A stretch of DNA of 64,000 nt, taken from Toxonevra muliebris. Taxonomy: Eukaryota > Arthropoda > Insecta > Diptera > Pallopteridae. The notes beneath the pieces are model-generated. The model did not search any database. It saw only the letters and a program-made list of their open reading frames with translations, and was not told the origin of the DNA. The position numbers were made by a program, and so were the translations under genes. Of this stretch, positions 46,736 through 58,558 are shown piece after piece. Position 1 is the stretch's first letter; the number at the start of each line of letters is the position of its first letter. The DNA lies in the NCBI GenBank assembly GCA_963691655.1, contig OY829327.1, forward strand, positions 82,162,019-82,226,018, read 5' to 3'.

Positions 46736-47159
46736 AATCCGTCACTTCTTCCTTGTTGCATTACCGATTAATTGTTCTTTGTATTACAGTTTAATGTAGT
46801 TCATGACACATTTTAGTTATTTTCTAGAAAGGGTTTCATTTTTAGTTTCAGAATTCAGAATTTTTAAATAGTGTTTTAGACTAACTAACAAATATAATAA
46901 AGTCAACATTTTTGAGCTGTTATATTGAGTTTTTCAAGCATGTTTCAAATTTCGATATCGATTGGAATTAAAATAACAATTTCCAATTCTGTATTAAGTA
47001 CGATAAATGCAGAACATAATGAATCAAATCACTTGACGTTAGAACACTCGTATCTCACAATTTTTGTGCATAGAATAAATGAAAAGTCAAGTCGACACTA
47101 ACAAAATTTTTTCAATTTATTAAAAAAAAAAACGCAGAATTTTTTGCTGGGTGTTTATG

Positions 47160-48940
47160 TGTATTTTGATATACCCAATATTTATACTACAATATAAAAA
47201 TATATGTCCATATATATATATGTGTTTGAAATGTTATAAATTAAAATAAAGAAATTATGATAACAAATTGAAACTTCACAAAAACGAAAAAATAAAAAAT
47301 TATTCAAACCCCTTAAGCCAAATTTAGGCAGAAGGCATTCAATTGAAATCACTCTGCAAGCGTTTGTTTGCTGAGATTGCTGCATTTATTTTATTTATTT
47401 CACTAACAAACCACAAATAAAATAGAAAAACCTTAAAAAGGTAAATATTTCCTAAGAAAAAAAATAATTGTAACAAAAATATAAAACATTATAATTTTTG
47501 TAAAAATTTATCAGTTTGAAGCAATCTATTTGAAAGCGAGTACATACACTTTAGAAATGATTGCTGAATTGAAGAAAGTTTTACAAGTGAAAGAAGTCGA
47601 TACTCAAGTCTCAAGTGGTGTAAGTTTTGGTGACATCTAATGAAAAAATATAATGTAATAAAACAATTGAATTTAAAACTTTAACAAAGCAATAATTTTG
47701 CAAATTATTAAATTTTAATTAAAATTCTAATTTGATTTATTGTTAAAAGATGTCCGCTGCTTATAAATAATTTTTTTTTAATTCAAGTTATTTATCGCTA
47801 ACCATCAACTAAATCAACGTGACTTATAGTGTTTTTAAATAATTTTAAAATAGTGATAAAAATAATAATTGATACTAACAACATTTTTTTTTTTTAAATG
47901 AGAAACTTTATCAATTCTTCGTATACTAAACGTCAATGTACTTACAAATATATTATCAATATCAATATTGCTTATCAATAGAAATCTTACGCAATATTTC
48001 CCATATTCAAAAATTTCATTTTCATTTGAATAAATAAGAAAATTAAAAAAAAATTTAAAGAATTATTCCGAAAAAAAATTACTTACGAAGAACAATTTAA
48101 TAAAAAGTTAGAAGCAAATTATATCTTCACATTCCTGCGAAAGTTACTAAAAGTTGATTGAAAACTAAAATTGACCATTTATGCAATTTTGTATCTAAAT
48201 CCGAATCCGAGAAATCGTAAACTAGATGTGTGAAACCCCGAATTTCTACAGTTAAACTTCGCCGGCACATGTAATACTTAGTTCTGTTTCGCTTTTTATG
48301 AAACAAAATCAAAGCGGAATAGTTTCAAATTATTATGTGAACGTCCCACTTTGATTGGAAGAAAAGAAAATTTTATTTAGCGGCTTCATCAGAAACGAAA
48401 TAACATTTTTTGTACCGATTGCAGTGATATTTTTAATCCGCATCCGATTCCTTTTCTGTTTCTCTTTGAACTAATGGTTTGAATTACTACTTTAATCAAA
48501 ATACGAATTGGGGATGAGGGTCTTGATATAACTCAAATCATTTTGATCTTAAAAATGAACCGTAGATAGTTTAGGTTTCCATTGCACTGTAGGTATAATA
48601 AAAATTCTGGTAATGGAGAATCAAATTTTTCCAGCTGATTTTGAATATGAAAACGAAACCAATCACGAAACCAGGCACGGTTTTTAAAAACTTTGAAGTT
48701 ACGGAACAGTTTCATCTACTAATTACTTATATAGCAAAAACATCGGTGATAAAAAAAAATCGATATACCTAATACTTCTGATCTTTTATATAGTGAAACT
48801 TTAGTTAAGGGCTCCAAATTTAATTATAGCAGTACTAAATCAAATTGAATTGAGGACAAATAAACTTCTAACGTATATTCCGCAAGCATATGGATGACTT
48901 CTCTATCGCCTTGACTAAATGCGACGCAGCTCTTAAGCTG
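47160..48940. other. AT-rich region with one candidate exon
   Basis: Apart from the possible first exon at 47557-47619, nothing is recognised. Long A/T runs dominate. Confidence 0.35.
47511..47619 (+). CDS. Candidate first exon of an unknown gene
   Basis: TCAGTTTG (47511) matches the arthropod initiator. 46 bp downstream, GAAATG opens a frame of 21 codons, MIAELKKVLQVKEVDTQVSS then Gly, that meets GGT|GTAAGT, a strong donor, in phase 0 at 47619/47620. Reading through, the frame stops eight codons later. I do not recognise the peptide and cannot find the next exon. It could be chance in AT-rich DNA. Confidence 0.25.
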
Positions 48941-48950
48941 ACGTACTTAA

Positions 48951-49498
48951 CACTATACAACACTGTTTTTTACCCATCTCCAAAGTGCATGGTTCCTAAT
49001 GTTTCTTGGACCGCTGAATCCGAATCTGCCAGTTTTGTCGCAGCAACTTAGGTTTTCAAGATATAGCCAACATAACATTGCTTTTAATTAAACAGAGAAT
49101 TGAGTAGTTTTTACATTTTGTCTCTTGTGTGTTTTGGAATTGGTGTCTCTTATGGTCATCCAACAAAGATCGGCTAGCATTTCTTAATTCCATAAAGCTT
49201 GCTAAAGAAATTCCATTGAATTTAGGTCTTGGTGAAAGTGTTCACCCTGTTCACCACCCATTTCATCCAAGTTTGGTGGAAAAAAGTTTAGATGAGAATG
49301 GAGGAAATGTATCTTCATCGACATATTAGCACCAACATCTTTGAAATAGAGCCAATAACTATGAGAGCATTGTAAAAAGATTACTTAACGATTAACCATA
49401 ACCTTAACGACAGATTCGGATTCAGCGGTCCAAGAAACGTTAGAGTCCATCCATTTTGGAGATGGGTGCTGCAACTTTTTTCATTTTATTGTATAGTG
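48951..49498. mobile_element. Second CACTAT-ended element, 548 bp
   Basis: The ends are CACTATACAACA and, from the right, CACTATACAATA, flanked by TAA (48948-48950 and 49499-49501). The arms are inverted over about 85 bp and share GTTTCTTGGACCGCTGAATC and CCATCTCCAAA. The ends and TSD match the 39121-41028 element, so both belong to one family despite different interiors. Confidence 0.68.
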
Positions 49499-49501
49499 TA
49501 A

Positions 49502-50334
49502 TCAGAACCGAATAAAAGTGCTCCATATGTTGATCCATGCTCAATGGTTAGCTATCTGAAATACTTTAGACCTAACCAGGGGTGTGCCAAGGTTGCCTAC
49601 CTGCCCTGATATTGTTTCTAGCCTTCTATATCGATGCCAACTTGAATCAATCCCAGTCTAGATTAAATGCCACCAAGTGCCGGAGTAGAACCCGCAAAAA
49701 AAAGCACGAAAGGCGGACATTTATTGCTTTAAATGGCATTGGTTAAACCAGAAAATTTCTATTCGTTAGTTGTGAATTTCTCCAACTGTTTTTTACAACT
49801 GACACTCCTGAAATTTCTTCTGCTGTTTTACTAAATGCAAAACTGACCATATCATTGCCAAAGTTGAATTAAATTAATGCGAGGAAGTTGGTTACTCTTG
49901 AGTGCAACAGAGATAGAGAAGGGATTCTTGGACACTACTGTGTGGATGCTTCTCCTGTTCAAATCTACCTTATTCAGAGAAGAAATTGCAGTGTAAAAAT
50001 TCAAACTTTTTAGTTTATGGAAATTCTTAGTTCTGTGGTCATTTGAGACACATGGAATTTGTATTTCGAAAAATCATGAACAAAAAATGACCATGACAAA
50101 TAGAATGATTATGGGGGAAACTTTTATAAGAATAAAAGTAATTATAGTTGATAAATATCTATATAATATATTATTTTCTGTATTCGTAATCTTTGGCAGC
50201 AATTCCATCGAGAAGATTTATTTTTTTCTAAATTTCATATATTTGAAATGGCTGTCTAAAGACAGAACGGCCCATTGTAATACCTCATGGTTGGACCTAC
50301 AGTTTAACGCCGATTCCGAGAAGCAGTGAGACAA
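49502..50334. other. Intergenic, no gene recognised
   Basis: Some stretches are less AT-rich (49560-49700), but no frame or known repeat is recognised. Confidence 0.35.
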
Positions 50335-50533
50335 TTCGTTATCACTGGGTGGTTTTGCCATTGCCCACCAAGAGGTGTACTTGTACACTTCCTTGAAATT
50401 CTCATTTATTTCATATTGGTAGTGAATATAAGAGGGGTATGAGAATTAACCACCAGACCAACACGGGAATTGAATCCGCAATTTCACGGATGAGAGTCTA
50501 GAGCGATATCCACTAGATTATTGAGGTCGCTCC
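50335..50533 (-). mobile_element. tRNA-derived SINE, copy 2
   Basis: Reverse orientation. The head (50533-50455) carries TAATCTAGTGG (A box) and GGATTCAATTCCC (B box, slightly degraded). The body matches copy 1 through TTCTCATACCCCTCTTATAT, AATATGAA and GTGTACAAGTACACCTC, up to GGCAATGGCAAAA. The tail beyond that differs between the copies. It ends five bases before the next hAT element. Confidence 0.78.
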
Positions 50534-50538
50534 TATAG

Positions 50539-51569
50539 TAGGCTGACCATACGTCCCCAATTTTCGGTAATAGTCCCCGATTACGAAGTTCTGTTCCCAA
50601 TAGAGCAGCGTCTCCGAAATATCAACGATTTAATTCGAAAGGTCCCCGGCCTTCTCGAAATGCCCTCAATTTTTGTTTCAGCTCTTATTTATTATTTTAA
50701 TATCATAAAATACAAATTTTCTTAAATTTTTCCAACCAATGCAACTTTGTTTATTTCACAAATATATCGCAAATACCAATGTTTTTATGACCACAATGTA
50801 CTATGGTTGATTTAAAAATTATTTGAAGAGAAGACGTTGGCGGTTTCTTTTAATTTCTAAAAAATAATAGCACTAACATCCAAATAGATGAAGGTAATAT
50901 TTTTGATGAAATCACTTATTTGAGAGATTTCCTTTTCAACAAATAAAGCGCAGATGAATTCTGGAATATGTCAAGAAGTAATCATTTAAAAAACATTTAG
51001 TTTCTTACGAAAACTTAAAAAACCTAACTAAACTAGTCCTGTATCTTCCAGGAACCCATGCTTCAATAGAAAGAATATTTTTAAACAAGAAATGTATGTG
51101 GACAGATCAAAAACCAAAAATGAAAACTGACTTATTACAATAAAAAACGAATTTTGGAGTTATGGTTTTAGTGAAAATGTAGTCAAAAATTAACTTACTT
51201 TAAAAAAATTCATTCTTTTGAAAAATATACTACATATCTCTATTTTTAAAAACACATTTATAAGAAAATTTCTATGTATTTGTGCCGTGGTTTAAATGTT
51301 GAATTGGTTTAATAAACTAAGTGTATTCATATTTAACAATTCTAGATATTTACTTTTTAATAACATAATGTCTTTCTATACCAATCGTCTACGTTGATAA
51401 GAAAAAAAAATACTTTCTGAGTCTGTTCTAATTGTGTAATCAAAAAAATTAAATAATTAAAACCATTTGCACAAAATAATGGAACCATTCAATACATAGG
51501 TATACGGAATATTTTTATCGACAAAAATTGAGTGTCCCGGAATTGGTTATTGAAAGTCTGGTTACCCTA
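50539..51569 (+). mobile_element. Degenerate hAT element with transposase tail
   Basis: Ends TAGGCTGACCATACGTCCCC and, from the right, TAGGGTAACCAGACTTTC. Flanking octamers TCCTATAG and TTTTATTG agree at five of eight positions and keep the central TA. The inside carries a hAT C-terminal relic (50880-51143). An old copy, partly deleted. Confidence 0.65.
50880..51143 (+). pseudogene. hAT transposase C-terminal relic
   Basis: 51036-51143 reads VLYLPGTHASIERIFLNKK, then CMWTDQKPKMKTDLLQ and a stop. This is the hAT dimerisation region (ASxERxF, WTD). Upstream pieces such as FDEITYLRDFLF fit the same domain but are broken by stops. Confidence 0.7.
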
Positions 51570-52187
51570 TTTTATTGACATAGTGGTGATAATCAGTGTG
51601 GCCAACTTTTGTTTTTCGAAATCCGCTAAAATGAAGAAAAAAAACGCGCATTTTCTTTAAAAAAAGCGCTAAATTTTTTCCTTGCAAAAATGTTAAACAC
51701 AAATTTTTTTATATACAGTAGAATCGCGATAATTCGTACTCGGTTAATTCGAAAATCTCAATAACTCGTAACAAACTGCTGGTCCCTTGAAAAATTCGCT
51801 TTAATTCGCAAAAATTCTACACATTTTGTTCCCCTCGCTAATTCATATTAGGTTTGTTAACCTCTTATAAATCGAAATTGGTTGTTGACAACCTCTTATA
51901 ATTCTTAATGCAAAGCAAAATTCTATGGAACTATGATTTGAAAAAAATCAATCATTGTAGATAGCTACGTTCACTTTCTTTATGGAATTTTTTGTGTTTT
52001 TCGTGGTTGACAAGATGCGCGTGAGGAGCCTTAAACTACAAAACTGTTAATTCGTACTTTTCATATTTTAACATCCTTAATCCTGGAATTGTATATCCTA
52101 ATAATGTTCGAAAACGGTCTCCACTTTATTTGAGTTTTTTTTTAAATACGGATGCTGACTGTCAATGAGTGAATGAGATATTGTATA

Positions 52188-53479
52188 CAGGGTGACAATC
52201 GTAAAGTGACGCACACATTTCAGCAGTTATTTTCAAAAGGACGTACTTCCATTAAGTACAATTAAGTGTTAACATTGCTGAATATATAAGCATTCATTTG
52301 AACCCCACCTCATTCAATATAACCTCCTTTAGCCTGTACACATGCCTTCAATCGATCCGGAAATCGTAGGACTGTTCGCCGCAGGACTTCCTGATCAATT
52401 TCAGTCCAGGCTTTCTCTAATGAATTTGTCAGCGACTCCAGACTGTGGTGTTGAGATGCACAATCCTTACTCTCTAAAATACTCCCAATAGAGTAGTCCA
52501 TTGGATTCAAGTCTGGGGAGTATGGTGGCCATTCTTGAGATGTTATGAATCCAGAAAAACTTTCTTTTATCCATGTTTGCGTTAATTTTACCATGTGGGA
52601 AGGTGCAGAATCTTGCTGGAAAGCCCAGTTTTGATTTCCAAATGTACCTTGGGCCCAGGGAAGAACATGTTCATTTAAAATGCTCCGATAAACAACCTGG
52701 TCAATTTTAACACCCTCTTCAACGAATATTAGAGGGGTTCTGGCATTAGCGGAAACTCCAGCCCATACCATAACGGAAGCTGGCTTTTGAACTCGGCCAA
52801 CAGTCCTATTTTGTTGCGATGATGATGTTAGCCACATTCGGTCATTTTGCGCATTGAAATGTTGTTCAACCGTGAAAATTTTTTCATCTGTAAACAATAT
52901 ATTTTCAACATTTTTTAACACGGAGGAGTGTAGCAACGCCTAGCATCTTTGCAGTCGCAAATCTTCCTTTTTTTTTTTGTGTCAGATCTTGAGCTTTTCG
53001 GAGCTTGTACGGCTTAAGATTAAGCTTTGATTTTGCAATGATTCGCACTGTTTCACGGTTTACTCCCACTTCCTTAGCGATTTTTCTCATTGAGCGCCTT
53101 GGATTTCGCTTGATTCGTTTACGAATTTTTTCTGTTAAACCAGTAGTGGCAACTGTTGAAAATTTTCCCCGGTCTCTATCTCCAAAACCCCCAGTTTCAT
53201 TATATCGAATAATAGCTGGGTCTACCGTACGGCTTGACAAATTTAAAGCCTTTGCAATTTGACGGCTACTATAATTTGCCAAATGAAATTTCATAATTTC
53301 ACGACGAATATTTTCCTGGTCCATTTTTATGGAAATTTCAAAATGTAATAACAAAAATTCAAATGAAATTAAAAGCAAAGCCAATGATGAATGGATTTGC
53401 TTTTTAAATTAAAGTAACGGTAAATGGCAAAGCTTGCTGCCGAGTATTAAACTTGCGTCACTTTACAATTGTCACCCTG
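52188..53479 (-). mobile_element. maT (DD37D mariner-like) transposon
   Basis: 1292 bp; ends CAGGGTGACAATCGTAAAGT and, from the right, CAGGGTGACAATTGTAAAGT, continuing to GACGCA. TA flanks on both sides. One transposase gene on the minus strand fills most of it. A deleted copy lies at 41491-41729. Confidence 0.92.
52310..53324 (-). pseudogene. maT transposase, one frameshift
   Basis: The start is taken at MDQENIRREIMKF (53324). Residues 1-60 form a helix-turn-helix (SSRQIAKALNLSSRTV); residues about 75-115 a second (SMRKIAKEVGVNRETVRII). The first frame stops at 52905; the second, from about 52936, has the catalytic domain: FTDEKIF (first Asp), FQQDSAPSH (second), WPPYSPDLNPMDY (third). The spacing between the second and third Asp is 37, giving DD37D, the maT signature. 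The C-terminus reaches KACVQAKGGYIE. Only the single frame change near 52910-52940 separates it from an intact gene. Confidence 0.9.
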
Positions 53480-54149
53480 TATATGCAGTGTCATCGCCGT
53501 AAATTGGCTTCGCTATAATTCCTGATTACAAAGGTTATAGCAGACATTATGCGCCATTGGAAAACAGAAGGATAACTCTTAGGATTAAGAGTCCTGGACA
53601 TATTATTTTTTTAAATTTATTTCAACTTTTGCATAAAATATTGAAGAAACTCAACCAGATTTAGAAGAAAAACTGAAGAGTGAAAGGGTTAAATCGAAAT
53701 CTCGTTAAATCGAAAACCTCTGTAATTCGTAAAAAATTGCTGGTCCCCTGCGATTACGAATTATCGGGATTCTGCTGTATTAAGAAGAAAATTAATTAAA
53801 TACATATATTTTTAAAGTTTTTAATTCACAGCGTTTCTAAATTATACAATCACAAGAAAAACTAAAATATGATAATGGAAAAAGAGTATTTTAAACACTT
53901 TGATCACAAAAAAGCATACAGAGTAATAGTTTATAACTATCACATATCGATGGTGAAGTCTTTATTCTCTTCATTACTATCAGCTTCTTCTGGCCAAAAC
54001 ACACTCTTTAGTTTGCATTCAGAAGCATTATAAACACTAGTGCTATTTATTTACGTCATCAGGTATTTTGTAGTTCTCACAAAATGAATTTTCGTGTTTT
54101 AATAAAATTTTTTTTTATATAAAGTAAAGTTTATAAACCATCATTAAAA

Positions 54150-56480
54150 AGTTCTGATTGGTGTTGTTTATCTGCCTAGTGGAGATTTTTCCTCTTGCTC
54201 TGACATTTTAGGCGATCTAGCATCTCAGTACAGTCATGCCATTTTTATGGGTGATTTTAATACGAATTTATTGGGAGGAAATATTAACATATCAAATTTT
54301 TGCACTAACTACGAGATGCATTGTGCATAATAGCTTACCGACGCATTACGAAACTTGTCATCACACAACATCTCTTATTGACTATTTCTTTGTGTCAAAT
54401 ATGGACCTAGTTATGAGTAAAGGGCAATTTCAAGTTCCAGCACTCAACTCTAAGCATGCACTTATATATATTGCATACAATTTGTCTGTTAGTCATTCAG
54501 ATAGTACTTTCAATTATAGAGATTATGAACATATAAATATTAACCAATGTTTATCGGAACTTGAGTTAGCTGATTTTACACCTCTATATTTAACTTCTGA
54601 CCCAAATGTTCAAGTTAGTACCATAAATGATATTATTCTCAAATCTCTCCATAAACATGTTCCCTTAAGAACAGTTAAAGCAAAAGACAAAAGCAGTAGG
54701 CTGAACTCTAAGTGTATAGAATTGGCACGTGCAAAACGAGATCTCGCTTTACGAGCGTACCTGGAAGAGAAAAATTGTGATCGTTGGCGTACCTTTTGTA
54801 TATATAGAAACAAACTAAAATCTATTATTCGTAAACAAAGAAAGAAGGCATGCATTTCCTTCTTCTCTGACTGCTCTCAAAATAAAATGTGGAAAAAACT
54901 TAAGAATATAGGTGTACTCAATGAAGAGATAGATGACTCAATTATAAATTTAGAAAAATTGAATAGAAACTCGGTTCTGCCGCTACCTTTACAAATTTCA
55001 AGCATATCATCTCTTTTCCATGCTCGTAATGATAATGGTGATTTCAGTTTTATAGCTATTGATGAGCAGGATCTCTTAAGTTCGTTCATGCATATTAAGT
55101 CTAGCGCAGTTGGCAGCGATGGCATTTCATTGAAATTTCTCAAAATAATTTACCCAGTTATTGCTCGTCATGTATTGCACATTTTTAACACTGTTTTAAT
55201 GACCTCAGTTAGAGGTCGCTAGAATTGTTCCTATACCGAAAGTTAAAAATCCACAAACAGTGTTAAATTACCGTCCTATTAGCGTTCTACCAGTTTTTTC
55301 TAAAATTTTAGAAGTGGTAATAAACAGACAAATTGCGGCACATTTAGATTCGAAAAAATGAATATCCACATTTCAGTCAGGTTTCAGAAAAGGTTACAAT
55401 ACAACTTCCTTAATGGTGGATATTGTTGATAAACTGAGGTCTAATTTGGATAAAAAACTCGTTTCGGTTCTTATATTTTTAGACTTTCGTAAGGCTTTCG
55501 ACTCCATAATACATGAGATTCTTATCAACAAACTTTTAAGTCAATATAAGTTTTCCACATCAGCCTCTAAATTAGTGTATTCATTTCTTTATAAACGCCA
55601 ACAATTTTCCCAGATGCACAACTTATTTTCGTCAATGTTAGAACTGTGCTGAGGAGTACCGCAAGGTTCTATTCTCGGGCCTCTTCTTTTTATAATGTAT
55701 GTCAATGGCATCTTTCAATGTTTTTCTACCCTTGATTCCTACGTATATGCAGATGATGTGCAGTTAGTGGGCGTCAGTGAGCATAATAACTTCGCACAAT
55801 TTTTGTCTTCCTTAAACAGAGAGTTGCAAAATGTAGTCGAATGGTCTGTTAACAATCACATTGATTCAAATCCGTCAAAAACTAAGGCAATGATTTTTAC
55901 TCACAAATCATTAAACCCTTTTATGTAGAATTATTATTTCACATCACGAAGTAGAAATTGTTACTCACTATAAAACTCTTGGTTTCCATCTAGACAACAA
56001 ATTAACTTTTAGATATCATGTTAATATGATAATTTCTAAAATTTCTTATACTTTGAGAAGACTCAACCATCTAAATTATTACTTGCCATTCTCTGTTAGA
56101 ATTAAAATAGGACATGCTCTTTTCATGCCAATTTTCTTGTATGGATTAGAACTTTATACTGGAACTTCGCAACAAATTCTTACCAAGCTTAGGCGGAGTT
56201 TCAACCGAGTAATGCGATTTATATATGTATAGCCTAAGCATTAGTGATCATGTTTCTTCTTATGTGTTAGAATTCTTAGGAAACTCTTTCGATTGTTTCA
56301 TCAATTTGAGACTACTTATGTATTTTTACTTATGCAACCCTTATTATGCAACGATCTTTTAGTGTACGGATAACCAGACTTTGGAATACATTGGTACCTT
56401 ATGACGAGTGTAAGTTTTCAAACTCCATTAATAAATTTAAAAACTGTAATGACTACGTCACAGCTTCAAGTTAGGCTCCA
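54150..56480 (+). mobile_element. Jockey-superfamily LINE, 5'-truncated
   Basis: Carries the C-terminal part of the APE endonuclease, then reverse transcriptase, with no RNase H seen. The simple-repeat tail at 58487-58528 (AATAATAAATAAAATAAA, preceded by GGCCAATGAAGGCTTG) may be its true 3' end, in which case the element reaches 58528 and 56480-58486 is 3'UTR or later insertions. RT motifs resemble the Loa/Jockey group; clade uncertain. Confidence 0.7.
54180..56232 (+). pseudogene. LINE ORF2: endonuclease end and RT, broken
   Basis: The endonuclease shows FMGDFNTNLL (frame from about 54233), SLIDYFFVSN and NSKHALIYIAY. The linker and RT follow in 54236-55222, then NYRPISVLPVFSKILE, LDFRKAFDSI (55413-55652), GVPQGSILGPLLF and SYVYADDVQLVG (55695-55928), and the C-terminal RT part in 56026-56232. 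A shift near 54265, another near 55205, stops at about 55359, 55650 and 55926, and a frame change near 55950 disable it. Confidence 0.8.
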
Positions 56481-58486
56481 TTTTCTTGTAATAAAATAAC
56501 CACCTAACCCTCTTCTGCGCTGCATACCAATCTTAGGTTTTTAGATAAGATTGGCTGTATATTTCTTTGAAGTAGGGATAATTTGAGAGGGCGTGCATGC
56601 TAGCGGTTCCAGGTCTATGCTCTTCGGATATGGGTGGGGATCTTACTCAAATGATTACGCCACTACTAATATACATATGTAGATACAAAAAAAAAAAATT
56701 CATGCACTGAGTGTGTAATAATACACGAAAAATTTCACAAACAATTGATTGACATACGAGTGATACCACTGACATGACTTACACCATGCTAAATGCAAGG
56801 TGTAGGGTGCCTAGGTATAACGCATGAATAAGACAACGGAGTGTAACAACAACACGAGTGGAAACGTTAGGTGTTATTAAGTTTCCAGCTTTCTCCCGTC
56901 CCAACCTAATAATGAGAGCGCGATACACTCTCCCATCCCAACCAATGTATGCTAAACCAACACTATTCACATTCGCTTTACATTTAATTCAATTTATTCA
57001 TATTAACTTTAATGTAACATTAACCTACGTTTTATCAATGACGTAAAATAAGAGAGGCGAATATTCATTATTTTCTCATCTTGCTTACTCTTAATTATAG
57101 TCATTGATTTATATTTAATTTTAAATTTACAGATAATTTAGAACCCTTTTAAAAATATTTGTGCAAAAAAAAAGTAGTAGTATCTAAAAATAGTAGTATG
57201 TAAAAATAGTAATATATCAATTTAGGTATAGGTATTTAGTATAATAAGTAGTGTATGAAATTTAGGTAAATTTTATCAAAACAATTAATGAATTTAATAT
57301 AAATAGAAATACAAGATTACTCACACAGGCGATATCCCTCGTTGTTTGCGCAAACAAGCTCGGTGATGTTGCTGTTGATTTGTAGGTGTTTCGACTTGCT
57401 AGTTCATAATTGTTTTAAATTATGTACACCAAATTTCTACACTTATCAAAATTCAAGACTTATATTATTCTGATTACTGATTTTAAATACCACTGTACAT
57501 AAAAAAATTATTATTTTCTTTCTTTTAAATTTAGTTATGATTAAAAATTAATTTTAGTATAAAAAAAGAGTAACAAAAAAAAAGAAAATGTTTGTGGTAT
57601 GTCCGATTGTTTAGAGTATGGTGTATGTCTGTATCCACTCTCGACCAGCGCGTCTTAGCAATTAAGAAATTAATGCTTCGATGAAATGGTAAAAATTGCC
57701 TGAAGTCTTTGCAAATGAACGCTTGTCTAGAGGTATTGAAGATGTTGAAATGAACGAAATTTTGAATGGAAATAGTTACCTAATCCTGTAGTTTTTAAGC
57801 TTAGTTTATGGCTCTTATGGCCAACTAGCTGAATTGGATAATTGGTTGATGTGCTGTTTCTGGGTGATATTTAGCTTGATGATATGATTATTGAAGGTAT
57901 CCAAAAGTGCGTAAAATTGCTATTGCAATTTTATTTTAATATTTTTTCCGGAAAATATATATATATTTCAGAACACTGACTATAGCAATTTAATTAGAGG
58001 TTAAAAAAAAAACTGAACTGGTTCGTATGCTGGTCTGGAACGAATAGACCGATTGAATGGTGTTTCCGTCTTTCGAAAATAGAACAGCGTGGTTTTTCTA
58101 AATTTAAAGTTCTGTGGAAATTAATCCGAAACACTATCATTCACAATAGTCAAAAGTTTTGATATAACCAGTATTTTATAGTTCACAATAGATATTCATA
58201 CGATTTTGTTAAAATACTTTGTTGAGTCACCAAAATCCATTACAAAACATTATTAAGAACTATATTTAATCTCCAATTCAAATTTGTTTTTTAACAATTT
58301 GCAGGACTGCTAGCCATCGAAATGTTGCTTTTTACAGTTTACTTTTAATATTCGTGCTGGGAAGGATTTATTAATAGTGGTCCATTGATTTAAAATTGTT
58401 TTTTTTTTTCTTTTCTTTATTCTCTAATGCCATATTAATGTATATTTACATATCTTTACAACCGTTTTGGCCAATGAAGGCTTGTA
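56481..58486. other. Unassigned segment inside the hAT
   Basis: No domain recognised. 56760-57050 is less AT-rich with short ORFs on both strands. 57160-57250 has AGTAGTATGTAAAAATAGTA-type repeats. Confidence 0.35.
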
Positions 58487-58558
58487 GGTTGATAATAATA
58501 AATAAAATAAAATAAATAAAATAAATTTAGCGCTGAGTTGGTCACACTAGTAATAATT

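Larger units (their letters stand above)
51716..53777. mobile_element. pogo/Tigger-like element, split by maT
   Basis: Ends CAGTAGAATCGCGATAATTC and, from the right, CAGCAGAATCCCGATAATTC, flanked by TA on both sides. These are pogo/Tigger-type ends. Without the maT insertion it is about 770 bp and has no transposase. Confidence 0.82.
51594..58550. mobile_element. hAT element holding nested insertions
   Basis: Ends CAGTGTGGCCAACT and, from the right, TAGTGTGACCAACT. Octamers GTGATAAT (51586-51593) and GTAATAAT (58551-58558) match at seven of eight and fit nTnnnnAn. Within it lie a pogo-like element (51716-53777) and a LINE (from about 54150). A short minus-strand tail frame at about 54040-53940 (VFWPEEADSNEENKDFTIDM, stop) might be what is left of its own gene. 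The size reflects the insertions, not the original element. Confidence 0.7.
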
